Of a DNA stretch of 64,000 nucleotides, positions 35,401 to 45,077 are shown in pieces. A program made the position numbers and the translations under genes. Position 1 is the stretch's first letter. Each line of letters starts with the position of its first letter. The notes below the pieces were generated by a model. That model was given only the letters and a program-made list of their open reading frames with translations. It did no database searches and was not told the origin of the DNA. The stretch is from Drosophila pseudoobscura (lineage: Eukaryota > Arthropoda > Insecta > Diptera > Drosophilidae): contig NC_046679.1 of assembly GCF_009870125.1 (NCBI RefSeq), forward strand, positions 26,040,001 to 26,104,000, given 5' to 3'.

Positions 35401-38400
35401 CATCTATTTTTTATCCCGATCACACCACTGTTCGGGTACTTTTTTTGGAATGTCCGGAAAACATGTAGTCATATCTATAGAAAATAGTAGAGGAATTTGT
35501 GTTCCTGTGCAGTTTAATGCTGCATACTTCAGCAGGCATACTGTCCCAATGATTGTCGTCTTCTAGCAAGCCTAGTGCAAGGCATGCATCTTTATACGTT
35601 GGATACTGTTGTCCATCTACGTTACGTATATCTTGAAATGATAATGGTCCGGTGATAAAAGCACTCAGTCTGCCTTGGATTGACTGTATATACACGACCC
35701 AAAACACAGACCCAAAAAATAGATGTTGGACGATGCGCACACCTAACCGATAAGCACGCAAAATTTTACAAAAATTCATCGAGCCATTTCGGAGGAATTT
35801 AGCAAAAAAGCTTGTGACACGAGATATATTATTTATTTATATATATATATTTATATATTAGATCATATAAACAAGTAATACTAATTAAAATGTATTCTTT
35901 AAAGGATAAGCTTTTCGATAGTGACGTCTTAGCAGATATAGAGTCAGATGATCCAAATGCAAGAGGAACCCAGGCAGAAATATCCGGAGATCGACTAGAC
36001 GGCGATGGCTTTGGAGATTCGTTTGGCCGTAAGTTCATAAAATATTTACAATCTGTTTTAGAATTAAAAACCAAAAAGTTGTCCTTCGGAAACGAACGTA
36101 ATTTTTAAACTGTTGTACAACTTTGGTCCACTCAAATGTTAAACACGCTAAAACCAAAACGCTAAAATTAAGTGTATTAACAACGAGCCCATGGTAGCGT
36201 ACAACTGTCTTTCGTGAAGTATAACTTATCATATTCACCAGGATTATACTACTTGCTACTCTTCAAATAATTTCATTTATTAGGCACAATATCAGTATCA
36301 AAACGGAGCCTTTTTTTTATGATGGTACGACTAAGCGATCCGAACAAAGAATTTTTTGCCATTGAAAATTGTGTGTTTTGACTCTGCTCTAAATAGACTT
36401 ATATAAATTTTGCTTGTAGGTTTACACAAAAGTGGAAAAAATGTGGTAGAAACAAGAAAACAGTTAATAGTGGCTAGATATACACGAGTATTAATGGAAA
36501 AATCAACTTCTAAAAATGTTGGCCGTTTAGAAATATAACTTTTGGAGTGTTGCAAAAAGTAAACGCAAAGCAACAGATTGCCAAGAAATTTGTTGAAGAA
36601 CTCTCATCCGAAGCATTGTTGGTATCTACAAGCTGCAGTTTGTGTTAAGCTGGAAAGTTCAGTAATGGTAGCGGAAAGGGATCGAAAGGAATACCCCACA
36701 GCGGCTAACGTCAACATTTTCTGAAGAAAAGTAACTTTCGCTATTTGTAAACGCTGGACATGCCAGATAATCGGGGAATTTATACAGAATTTTAAATGAC
36801 CATTTCCCTTCTTATTGGTATGATGCCCGAGAAAGCTCTTGAACCTAGAAACAAGGAGAGAACAACACAAGAACAAATTCCAGGAGAAATACTATGGATA
36901 GTATTTGATATCTTCATTGTCCAAAGGGTCTTCAATTTCATCAGAGAAAACAATTTGTATGTACGAAGATGCTTGCTTTTAATAAAGCATCTGGATGTGC
37001 CTGACACTTATTTCGAATATTGGTTCTTCTTCTAAATATGATTAATTTATACAAGTTTTATTCAAATATAAAATCAAAGCCATTACACAAAAATTTTAAT
37101 TTAAAAAAAAAACCCGACTAAAGATATCTCTATTGCTTTGGAAGTTAATAATTAACTGCCGCTACCGAGGCCCAATTGGCCACTGTAGTTTTTTGTTTGT
37201 GTTTTGATCAAAGCGGGTTTTTTTTATGTTTGCAATCTGTCCTATAGAACAGTCAGCCAATTATAATTAGTTGATATTAATATTTACATTGTATTTTGTG
37301 TATATCTGAAGGGAAGGATAGTTAAAGAGAGGGTTTAGGACAGTTTGGGGGATTCAGTCATAGCGATAAGGAAGGTCCAGCGGGTGATATCTTCTTGGAC
37401 GGCGGGTGATGGTGCTGTTATCAAGCAGGTTTCACGGCAAGGCGGTTGGTGTGTCTGTCTAGGCGCACCATGGGTTCTTTGGACACAAGGGACTCCGTGT
37501 TCTTCGTGGATTACCATGGAGTGGTGTAGATGTGCTTTGGAGACGCTGGAATAGCTGGCAGAGCCACATTGGAATCCAACAGGTCCACATGGGTTTCATT
37601 ATGGTCTTATAGATTAGTAGCTTGACATGAAGACTCAGGTTATACAGAGATGTTTTGTTCAACCTTTCATGGAATTGATTTGGTTCGTGGCTTAAAACTA
37701 TACAGCCAAGTAATATGCTCCGTATTTGATAAATTCGATGCCTGAGAGCGAGGATAATTTGATTTGGTCTTTAAAAATCGTAATGGATAAGTTCTTAGCA
37801 GAAAACTCAAAATTACTTGCTCTGGCAATACTCAAGTTTGACTTTGTACATTCGTTTATGTGAACTTAGCCAAAAACCGAAGATCATTTATTTCATAATC
37901 AATATATTTCCCCTGTATTTTCTTTTATTTAGAACCAGAACTCTTTGAAGACGACCTATTTGGGGAGCCAACCCAACCAGCAGAGCAAACTAAAACCGAT
38001 ACAGCTGTAGTAAACATGCCCGATGACTCAGATGATGATGGTATTGATAACTTTAACAATCTTCCTTCTCCGAGCTCAGTTGCTGACGACAATGGCGGTT
38101 AGTATACATGAATCTATAAATCTAATATTGTTATTCAGCTTTCAAAACTATTTTATTATTTAAAGATAATAACTTAATTGAAGAGGCCAACGTGTCTGAT
38201 AGTGCGGCGTTAAATGACTTGACGCTTGTTCCAAATGAAGATGAAGGCTTTGCACTGGCACCCATTGATGCAACTGTTTATAAAGGCGTAACAAAGGCCA
38301 AGCGCAAGAGAAAACTTATTATAGACGAAATCAAAAATATTTCAGGAGAAGAGATGAAGGCTCAATTAGCCGATACATCTGATATATTGACCACTCTCGA

Positions 38401-41400
38401 TCTTGCTCCGCCTACAAAAAGGTATAACTTAAATTGTATTCGTGTTGAATTTTAAAACGTATTCCATTTTGCTTAGACTTATGTATTGGAAGGAAACTGG
38501 AGGCGTTGAGAAGCTGTTTTCGTTGCCATCCAGATCCATACCTGCCCGTGCCCTGTTGAATAATTACAATCGACAATTATTATCACATTCAACGTCGTTA
38601 GAAGATTTCACAAGTGTAGCGCCTATGGAAATCCTAGCACTGGAGTTTTATGCTCATGAAAACGATACTTCGCTTATTATTATAAATAAAAAAGGGCGAA
38701 AGAGAAAGAATGAGTTTTCTTCACTTCAATCATCTGACCATATTGCAGATGCACTTATCCAAAGTTTAGAAGCGCCCGAAGCTATGAGGGAGCACCAAAA
38801 ACTGTTAGGAATATCTGCTGTGTCGCTGGACATTGCCACAAAAGAGCAAGAGAGCCATGCAGGTCAAAGTGAATCAGCCCTGTTTGATAATATGAGAAGT
38901 CCAACATTATTATCTCTGAATGGCATGGAACCAATTTCATCAATTAATGAGTTGCCATTAACTCCAAGAAACACAAGCCATGACATGGGGGACGACTTTA
39001 ACCACGGGGACTCGACGCCGGCTGGCCTGGATCATGGAGATATGACTCCACAGCACCATAGCATGGAAGAAATTGATAATATTTCGAATCTTCCAAGCGA
39101 TAAAATAAGCTCGCTAATTAATGAGGCCGAAACAGGACACAATACGGATGAAAACTGCTTTCAAAAGCCCAGCGATATTTCAACGGATTGGAACAACTAC
39201 GATTTTCCCCCGTCTGAGGGTCAAGTACGTATAACTAAATTTTTTTTAAATTTACATTAGAATCAAATTGTTTCACATACACTATTATTTGCATGAACAG
39301 AATCATAGTGAAGAACAGATGGAGAATGAAACGGATGAACAATTTGAGGAACGAGTATTGAATAAGAGAGCAGCTCAACTTTTTATTGATGTTAGATCAC
39401 AGTTCAATAATAAAGAGAACCTGGCGCTGTCTCATCTAACTATAGGGAACTCAAGGAAGCAGGTAAGAGTACATGCCTTCAAGCGGTTATAAATGTGATG
39501 TTCACTCTTTATGAATTTAATCTCTATTGTTCGCTACGAGCGACGTCTCCTTAAGAGGGTGAGGTTAGTCGGATATGTCTATAATGCTCTTGCTTTTTTA
39601 TGTAATTCATCATGAGCAGTTCCCGTTATGCTTCAAAGTTTTAGATTGTAGAATTTTTTTTATTTTGAAGGGGCTTAATTGAGCGGCAATGTGGCAACAT
39701 TCCAAAGCCAGGTGCGCAAACAGAAAAACGACTGCTCGACGTAGAACTGTTTTTTTATTCTGCCTGTTATATATATGAGATCGAAACTGCAATCATAGAC
39801 GACCAATTAGATAGCGTCCTGGTGTAAGGATACCGAAAAGAGAATTGATTACAGCTTGGATTTGGCAGAACAATGTCCGCAGATCGTCAAGACAACGAGT
39901 GACGATCCCACGGAGCAATACAAATTCTGTATGGACTCCTTTACTGCTGCCTCCCATAAACACTCGAGCGAGCGATGCGGTATGAGTCGATAAACGAAGC
40001 AATAATTATGAACTGCTCCTCGCTAATGAATAGCTGCCGAAGGTCCTCCAACTCGGTCCTTGCGCGCACAAAAATGGTAGAAATGTCCGCCCAAATGCAT
40101 CGGGAAATTGCGCGCGTGGCAACGAATCGTTTAAGGGCCCTCAAAAAAGAACCAGTTGTTGGCTCCTATTGGTGCAGATGGCCACACGGCCGTTGTTCCA
40201 AAACAGATGAAAACGTTTTATTCAGGTGAATCCTGCACGAGGATCTTCGGTAAGTCAGCCATTATGCGATCCATCAGACGAGGTCTGGATCTGCAGCAGC
40301 AGATGACGCATTACTCCAAGGTTCGAGAAACAGTATTAAAGAATCGTTGGTCCGGAAATGTAAGCAAATCGATCGAATCGAAGTAACGGCTGCGGATGTG
40401 GATGTGGTCGCGAACGTACGCGAAACAGAAGTTGAATTTGGCTTAATCTAGTAATATGGTAAAATCTACGAAATGGAACAGAATATCGTAAAGCAGCTAA
40501 TTTGTTTTAAAAGAGGATTTATGTAGGTTTCTATACCTATTTTTTTGTTTTTCCATGTTTCTTTTTACTTATTAATTCACATTCTTCCATAAATAACTTT
40601 ATATTTCCTTAACAAACAACTAAGATGGCTTTTAAGAGAGACTTTGAGGAAATACTTTTATCAAGAATCATCTTTCTTATTGGAAAAAATAGTAAAACAA
40701 AACATGACTATCAGCCAGGCTCCGGTTTTCACTTTCGCAAAACTTTTCCCATTTTTTTTTGTGCTCCCGTTTTTATTTCCTCGACGAAATTTAAAACAGT
40801 TCGGTTTTTTAAAAAAAAAATGTATCACAATTGCAAAAGGATAAAACAAATATGCCACCATTACCAGGGCAATTTAGCTTGTACATTCTTTTTACACAAT
40901 TTTTAATTTACATAATTCTTAACCGAACCTCAAATCTGGCTCGAAAATAACAGCACTACAACAACACTTCAGAGTATCTCTATCATATCCCTATGTATTT
41001 TGGGGCCCTGAACACGAATCAAAAAACCAATATGACGAAACATGGTGGAAACTTATCACTTGTCACTCGGTGGTTTTCGGGGTCAATAATTACGAATTTG
41101 AAGTCAGTTTTAGTCAATAGGGTCGGATTCACTTAAAACGAATAACTCCCCGACCATGCTACATCTACATTTTCCCCCTTGAAATAGAGCTTTTGAAAAG
41201 AAAAGAACTCGATACATCTCGAAACAAAAACTGACATCAAATTCGCAATCAGTTACCTCAAAAGCCCCAAACGACGAGTTTCAAGCAAATCCGATGAATT
41301 TTTGAACTGAGTTTCCACCATGTTTCGATGAAAACCGCTTACGCAGTTCGACTTTGTTATTGGAACGTTGTGGTTCATATAGGTGCACCAATTAATTTGT

Positions 41401-43797
41401 TAACCATTAGAAATTTAATTTTCTATTACATGCTGTTACTCTGAGCTCGTCAAATATGTTTAATACAGAATTGTATCTAAGATTTGTTGATCTTCTTAAA
41501 TCGCGAACTTTCTGAAGTTAGCTTCAAAACAATCAATAAAGTAATTTTTAAGACGCTGTTTATTTACGTATTTAAGTATTCAGATCAGCTGTTTTTCGTT
41601 GCCAGAATCGATGAGAAAATTAAAACCAAACGTTTTGGTTAAAAACGTAATTAAACATTAGAAAATTAAAAATTTCAATACAAAATATTTGTGAAAACGG
41701 GAGCACCTAAAAACGAAACTTTTTGTAATCCATAAAAGTAAGTGAAAACCCGAGCATGGCTGTATAAAAATACCGGAAAAGTGAACTTTGGACGTTTTCA
41801 GAACAAAGCTAATGAAATTATATGCCAACTAGATAAATTAGCTGAGTTTCAATCAATTTAGAAAATAATTTGAGAACAAAAGTATATGGAAATGTGTTTT
41901 GATTGACTTTTAATTTTTTGGGCTCGTCGAACGATTTTACACAACAAACTTAATCCCTTACGAAGTTCCTCAGACGAGATGTCAAGCGACTTCGTTCTAC
42001 ACATGAACTTCTGAAGTCCTGCGCTACAGTAGACGTAGTAGTAGACGACGACGGTAGCCAATAGCTCAGCATCAGACGGACTGTGGGAGATAAGGGCGGT
42101 AGGACTTGGGAGTAATGGTCAGGAGCCATTTATTGAACTATCTCTGTTGGACGAATAAAATGCAATAGAGTGTATTGCTTTGATTGGCAATTGTATAAAC
42201 GTAACAATAGATACAGTATACAAAAATACCCTCTATGGACCACGATTTACCAAGATTTACATCAAATCACATCAAATTTCAAGAAAATCGTTCGAGCCAT
42301 TTCGGAGAAGTTCAATAACAAACATTGTAACCCGAGAATTTAATATATTTGAGCAATGCCAATAAGACGCAGAGAGGCCAATTTGAGTTCAAATCTAGAA
42401 CCATTCGAGATACATATATAAATAAACCAACAAAAAAATGTAGACGAGCGTTTAAGTTGGCGCAGTTACGTGAATCACAGTCGAGATGAACTAAATCTAC
42501 AAAGGCAACTAGAACGGAGAGTAACTCGCAGATACATAGTCGACAGACGTAGAATTAACCAACAACGCAAAAAGCGTAGAGGAATTTACCAAAAACGCAA
42601 CAAACGCAGAGGATTCGACCAAAAACGACAACAATTTCATCGAGCATTTTAGTCATTTTTAGCATTCCCGTTATTCCACGTTTGACGTACGCCGATGAAA
42701 TCAACGCTTGTGGTCGCGACTGTGGTGTTATGTTGAAAAAGTACAGCTGACGGTGAACATGCGCGTTAAAATAATTGAGGATCCATCCGCCGAAACTTTT
42801 TCTAAACATCTGTTAGATATTGGCTATGGGAATGTTGCTGTATATGAAAATACTGGATGCATAAAATTACAGACGGACTAGCAAAATACTCTCATCGGTA
42901 ACATATTTCCCGATGTACATACACAATATGAAAATAATTGGCTGGCAGAAAGAGCGATTTTGGCAACAAAAAATGTGGACGTCAATGGTTAAATTTAAAG
43001 ATACAACAGTTGTTGCCTGGGTACTTGGTGTGATACAAATCTATCGATGCAGTTTGCGATACCAACGAAACTTTGAATTATCTAATTGAGTTTTTAAATT
43101 CTTTGGATTTGCCAGGACACCATTTAAAATTTAAGTTTGGATCTCCAACCATTCTGCTTCGCAATTTGAGCCCACCACGGCTGTGTAATGGCACACGATT
43201 AGTCGTTAAAAAACTAATAAGAGACGTTATTGAAGCCAAGAATCCCTATGATTAATACAGATGTGTCAACTGAATTCAAATGCAATCAATTCTCAATTAG
43301 ATTGGCATTCGCTATGACAATTAATAAGTCACAAGGCCAGACATTGCCTGTATGCGGCTTAGATTTGGAAACACCATGCATTTGAACTGAAAGAATGTTT
43401 TCTAGAAATAATATACACGGCACGTTTGCCGGGTCACCTAGTTACTATATAATAGATAATGCGTGACCACTCAGAATTACCCCAATTTTATATTTGTCGG
43501 TGATATTGTTTATGAAGATTGTTTGGTGTATTCCTAACAGCCTGTTTAAAAACAGAAAACCAGTAGTATCAATGATGTATTAACCTTGGCGCGCGACGAC
43601 ACTGTTTTTTTCAGCATTTTCTACAAAAAGTTTAATTTTTTAACCAATTATTGTATTTTTGCTTTTTTCAGGCCGCTCAAAAGTTTTACTCCCTGCTTGT
43701 ATTGAAGAAATTTAGGGTGCTCCATATTACCCAATCCGCTCCCTATGCAGATATTGCCATCACAAGAGGACCAACATTTGAGAATCCAAAAATGTAA
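29403..43797 (+). CDS. vtd: Cohesin kleisin subunit Rad21 (verthandi)
   Basis: Complete spliced gene, 709 codons, closing the Smc1-Smc3 ring to hold sister chromatids together. Exons: 29403-29660, 29740-30030, 35905-36028, 37933-38097, 38166-38421, 38477-39224, 39301-39462 and 43672-43797. All introns are GT-AG and all joins keep frame. The N-terminal Rad21/Rec8 domain (residues 1-about 100) begins [20 protein letters not shown] and binds Smc3. [18 protein letters not shown] follows the separase-site region at 175 (ETPEIMRG, E-x-x-R). The middle, with [20 protein letters not shown], corresponds to the SA/Scc3-contact part. The C-terminal winged helix [17 protein letters not shown] and SAPYADI binds the Smc1 head. 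Introns 2 (5.9 kb), 3 (1.9 kb) and 7 (4.2 kb) are swollen with transposons. Confidence 0.95.
30360..30640 (+). mobile_element. Helentron terminal fragment
   Basis: Starts ACTAGCTGACTCGGCAGAGG, close to the CTAG.TGACCCGGCA.ACG terminus seen inverted at 43,420-43,440 next to Helentron helicase sequence. No coding part. Confidence 0.45.
30706..31235 (+). mobile_element. INE-1/DINE-1 copy
   Basis: Begins TATACCCGATACTCAAAATG and keeps TTCTTGATCAGCATCAATAA, GTCTGTCTGTC, the CTCTCTCGCTCGGTGTCTCT tract and later CAACCAAATTTGGTATCC. The 3' part shades into unrelated AT-rich sequence. Confidence 0.85.
31345..32179. mobile_element. 835-bp Transib-like nonautonomous element with CACAGTG termini
   Basis: Inverted termini: CACAGTGGGCGAAATGCCCA at the left and the complement of CACAGTGGGCGAAACGGCCA at the right. 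A direct 5-bp repeat CATAG flanks it (31,340-31,344 and 32,180-32,184). Five-base duplications and a CAC-type heptamer are features of the Transib/RAG group, not hAT or P (8 bp). The interior is AT-rich with no intact transposase. The superfamily call is inference. Confidence 0.65.
32180..32560. other. Intronic spacer
   Basis: Right flank of the CACAGTG element. It continues the sequence seen before 31,340; nothing else recognised. Confidence 0.35.
32560..33335 (-). mobile_element. Tc1-type transposon remnant
   Basis: The minus-strand transposase N-terminal part has [18 protein letters not shown], then [20 protein letters not shown] and VRRRLQY. The left-hand piece gives [17 protein letters not shown], the Tc1 WGCFS motif, so the catalytic middle is deleted. 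A likely terminus TACACTACTGGCCAAAAAAG lies near 33,333 on the minus strand. Confidence 0.7.
33336..33800. other. Intronic spacer
   Basis: No recognised element. The 75-codon plus frame at 33,493-33,720 has a hydrophobic stretch but no family signature. Confidence 0.3.
33800..34445 (-). mobile_element. LINE endonuclease domain fragment (I/jockey type)
   Basis: Minus strand from about 34,440: [18 protein letters not shown], the usual start of ORF2. It is followed by [37 protein letters not shown] and [11 protein letters not shown], the G-D-N and S-D-H catalytic motifs of APE-type endonucleases. Frameshifts occur between the parts. It is truncated before the RT. Confidence 0.7.
34626..34925 (+). 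mobile_element. INE-1/DINE-1, 3'-truncated
   Basis: Begins TATACCCGATACTCAAAATG and includes GATCTCAAAGACTATAAAAG. It stops at CGCTTCCTTCGGGCCCTGCA, where a mariner fragment begins. Confidence 0.8.
34926..35103 (-). mobile_element. Mariner transposase N-terminal fragment
   Basis: The minus strand reads [20 protein letters not shown] followed by [14 protein letters not shown]. This is the second helix-turn-helix of mariner transposases (usual form L...YG..APS.....W...F..G..S..D). No catalytic part. Confidence 0.6.
35190..35815. mobile_element. Helentron/Helitron foldback fragment
   Basis: A segment near 35,228-35,290 is repeated directly at 35,388-35,442 (GTGCGCATCG..CAACATCTATTTTT). The 35,320-35,425 part recurs inverted at about 35,715-35,805. 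The loop holds minus-strand helicase sequence: [35 protein letters not shown], the PIF1-type region of Helitron RepHel proteins. Confidence 0.6.
36029..37932 (+). other. 1.9-kb Rad21 intron 3
   Basis: 36,110-37,320 has no element I can name with confidence. TGGCCAATTGGGCC-type sequence near 37,165-37,190 resembles a Tc1 terminus. 37,330-37,700 is a LINE remnant. Confidence 0.4.
37330..37700 (-). mobile_element. Jockey-type LINE ORF2 C-terminal remnant
   Basis: The minus strand reads [32 protein letters not shown] and RLQSTSTPL, with a degraded APWYV-like end. This matches the LYK.I.KP.WTYG..LWG region downstream of the RT in jockey elements. Confidence 0.55.
39795..40380 (-). mobile_element. 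BEL/Pao-type LTR retrotransposon integrase fragment
   Basis: The minus strand gives [34 protein letters not shown], then a [21 protein letters not shown] piece, [14 protein letters not shown] and [11 protein letters not shown]. The last matches the BEL/Pao L.Q.EA.LNSRP...LTP.HFLIGR end of integrase. Frameshifted; no LTR seen. Confidence 0.65.
40712..41762. mobile_element. 1,051-bp nonautonomous DNA element with CAGCCA termini
   Basis: The first 24 bases (CAGCCAGGCTCCGGTTTTCA onward) match the inverted right end (CAGCCATGCTCGGGTTTTCA onward) at about 22 of 24 positions. Further inside, GTGCTCCCG (40,760) pairs with CGGGAGCAC (41,698). A perfect 17-bp inverted repeat, CGAAACATGGTGGAAAC at 41,036-41,052 and its complement at 41,311-41,327, lies in the middle. 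No transposase ORF; superfamily not determined. Confidence 0.55.
42180..43445 (+). mobile_element. Helentron remnant with Rep-side and helicase-side coding pieces
   Basis: Plus strand. [20 protein letters not shown] (42,460-42,650) is the repetitive basic N-terminal region. It passes almost directly into helicase C-terminal sequence: [20 protein letters not shown], then [55 protein letters not shown] and [15 protein letters not shown]. The last two are helicase motifs V and VI. The Rep domain and helicase motifs I-IV are deleted. It ends near 43,440 with GTTTGCCGGGTCACCTAGT. Confidence 0.75.
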
Positions 43798-43907
43798 TAA
43801 AATTATTTTAAGAATGCAAATAGTATAAGTGTATTTGTTACCATATATTTTGGGTTGCACATATATATACATAGATCACCTATAATTTATTTTAAATAGT
43901 AAATAAA
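43796..43907 (+). terminator. vtd: Rad21 poly(A) signal candidates
   Basis: AATAAA at 43,796-43,801 overlaps the stop codon. A second AATAAA at 43,902-43,907, 105 bp on, is the more plausible cleavage signal. Confidence 0.5.
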
Positions 43908-44159
43908 TCTGAATTAATTAATCCCGACTATTGTATTTTATTTCACGTATCCAACTCATGGAGTCGATGAGTATCGGGTAAACATTATTCAAGTTACTGA
44001 ATAAGTTCGTTCGCTCATTTTTATTCATCGTTCAATTTTAAAAATAATGTACTACCATTTCTGGATAAAGGTAACTTCGCAAATTTATTTTAATTTGTAC
44101 TAGGCAACTGATATCATTGAGGTACAACCAATAGTTTCAATAATCTAATATTGAACGAT

Positions 44160-44465
44160 ACGACAAAGAGTGCGTGTGAGAGAGACAGAAAATCAGTCTG
44201 AGTGTGTCGTCGTGCGCTGCGTAGCCACTGCAAATTGATTTCCTTTTGGCTATAAAAATGATCCGATCTGATTCAGATTCGGCAATCTGGTAGATATGGC
44301 TATTCTCTATGTTTGTGCGTTTTTAGTTTTCTCGTATCCTCAATATTGTTGTATGCACAGATTTTGGTCGTTAGTGGGGGCGGAAGGGGATGGGGCGAAA
44401 TTTTGAAATACACGTTTTATAGTGAGATCTAACAGGAGTATTGGGGTGTGGCGAAATGTTAAAAC
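44160..44465 (-). mobile_element. INE-1/DINE-1, truncated
   Basis: Minus-strand copy with the CGACAAAGAGTGCGTGTGAG end, GGCTATAAAAATGATCCGAT and GGGCGGAAGGGGATGGGGCG. It is cut at about 44,465 by a T-run. Confidence 0.8.
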
Positions 44466-44945
44466 AAACTTGTCAATTTTTTTTTTTGGCTCGGCGGCAG
44501 CAATTTGCCTATACCGTCTTCTGGCTTCCACAGCATTCGCAACGGGACCAGGTGGCGTAATCCCGCCGTCTCCTCTGCCTCTCTCATGTCTTCCTCTCCG
44601 AGAGCGGGGAGCCCTTGGAGCCTCCTGGGAGCCCTGGGCCCCTTCGCCGCATCCGGATATCCGCGGGTATCCGGACTGACGTTCGCCTTATCCGGCCGTT
44701 CCTCAGCCTTATCCGGCTCTGCTTCGGCCGAATTCGGTCTGCGGTCCGCGGTTCCCGTAGCGGAATACTTCTGTTTTCCGCGACCGTTCGTCGGAGTGCG
44801 CGTTCCCAATTCAAACGGCACCGTTTAGAGCGCGCTCTTTATCGTTTCTACGATCAGGGCCACCCTGGCGCCCTCTGGCGTCTTTGGTCATGGCGGTGCT
44901 GCCAGACCTTCCGGGTTGATTCCCTCCATATCGATATAGCGTAGG
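44466..44945 (-). mobile_element. GC-rich retroelement 3' end with poly(A) tail
   Basis: GC content jumps sharply. On the minus strand the segment ends in a run of about eleven A (complement of 44,477-44,487) at the junction with INE-1, as expected for target-primed insertion of a LINE-like element. The 120-codon minus frame (44,821-44,459) is Arg/Pro/Glu-rich, with repeated P-D and R-P motifs. No family recognised. Confidence 0.45.
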
Positions 44946-45077
44946 GACGTCTGTGCGATCTACTCGATATTGCGCAAATCGGATATTGCCTATATTTCAA
45001 GCTATATAGATTTGCCCACTTAGCTTTATCATAGATAAATGCATTTTCTACAAGTTTGCATTTTTTAATTACCTTAA

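Larger units (their letters stand above)
30031..35904 (+). other. 5.9-kb Rad21 intron 2, a transposon cluster
   Basis: Contains a Helentron terminus, two INE-1 copies, a Transib-like element, a Tc1 remnant, an I-type LINE endonuclease, a mariner scrap and a Helentron foldback. The 30,060-30,355 part shows nothing recognised. Confidence 0.7.
39463..43671 (+). other. 4.2-kb Rad21 intron 7
   Basis: Contains BEL/Pao integrase, a CAG-ended DNA element and Helentron coding remnants. 39,480-39,790 and 41,765-42,160 hold nothing I can name. Confidence 0.6.

Noticed and set aside
36250..37035. Possible Tc1-type transposase in the Rad21 intron
   Set aside because: Some basic stretches recall Tc1 proteins, but none of the motifs align well enough. 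Only a terminus-like TGGCCAATTGGGCC is visible.
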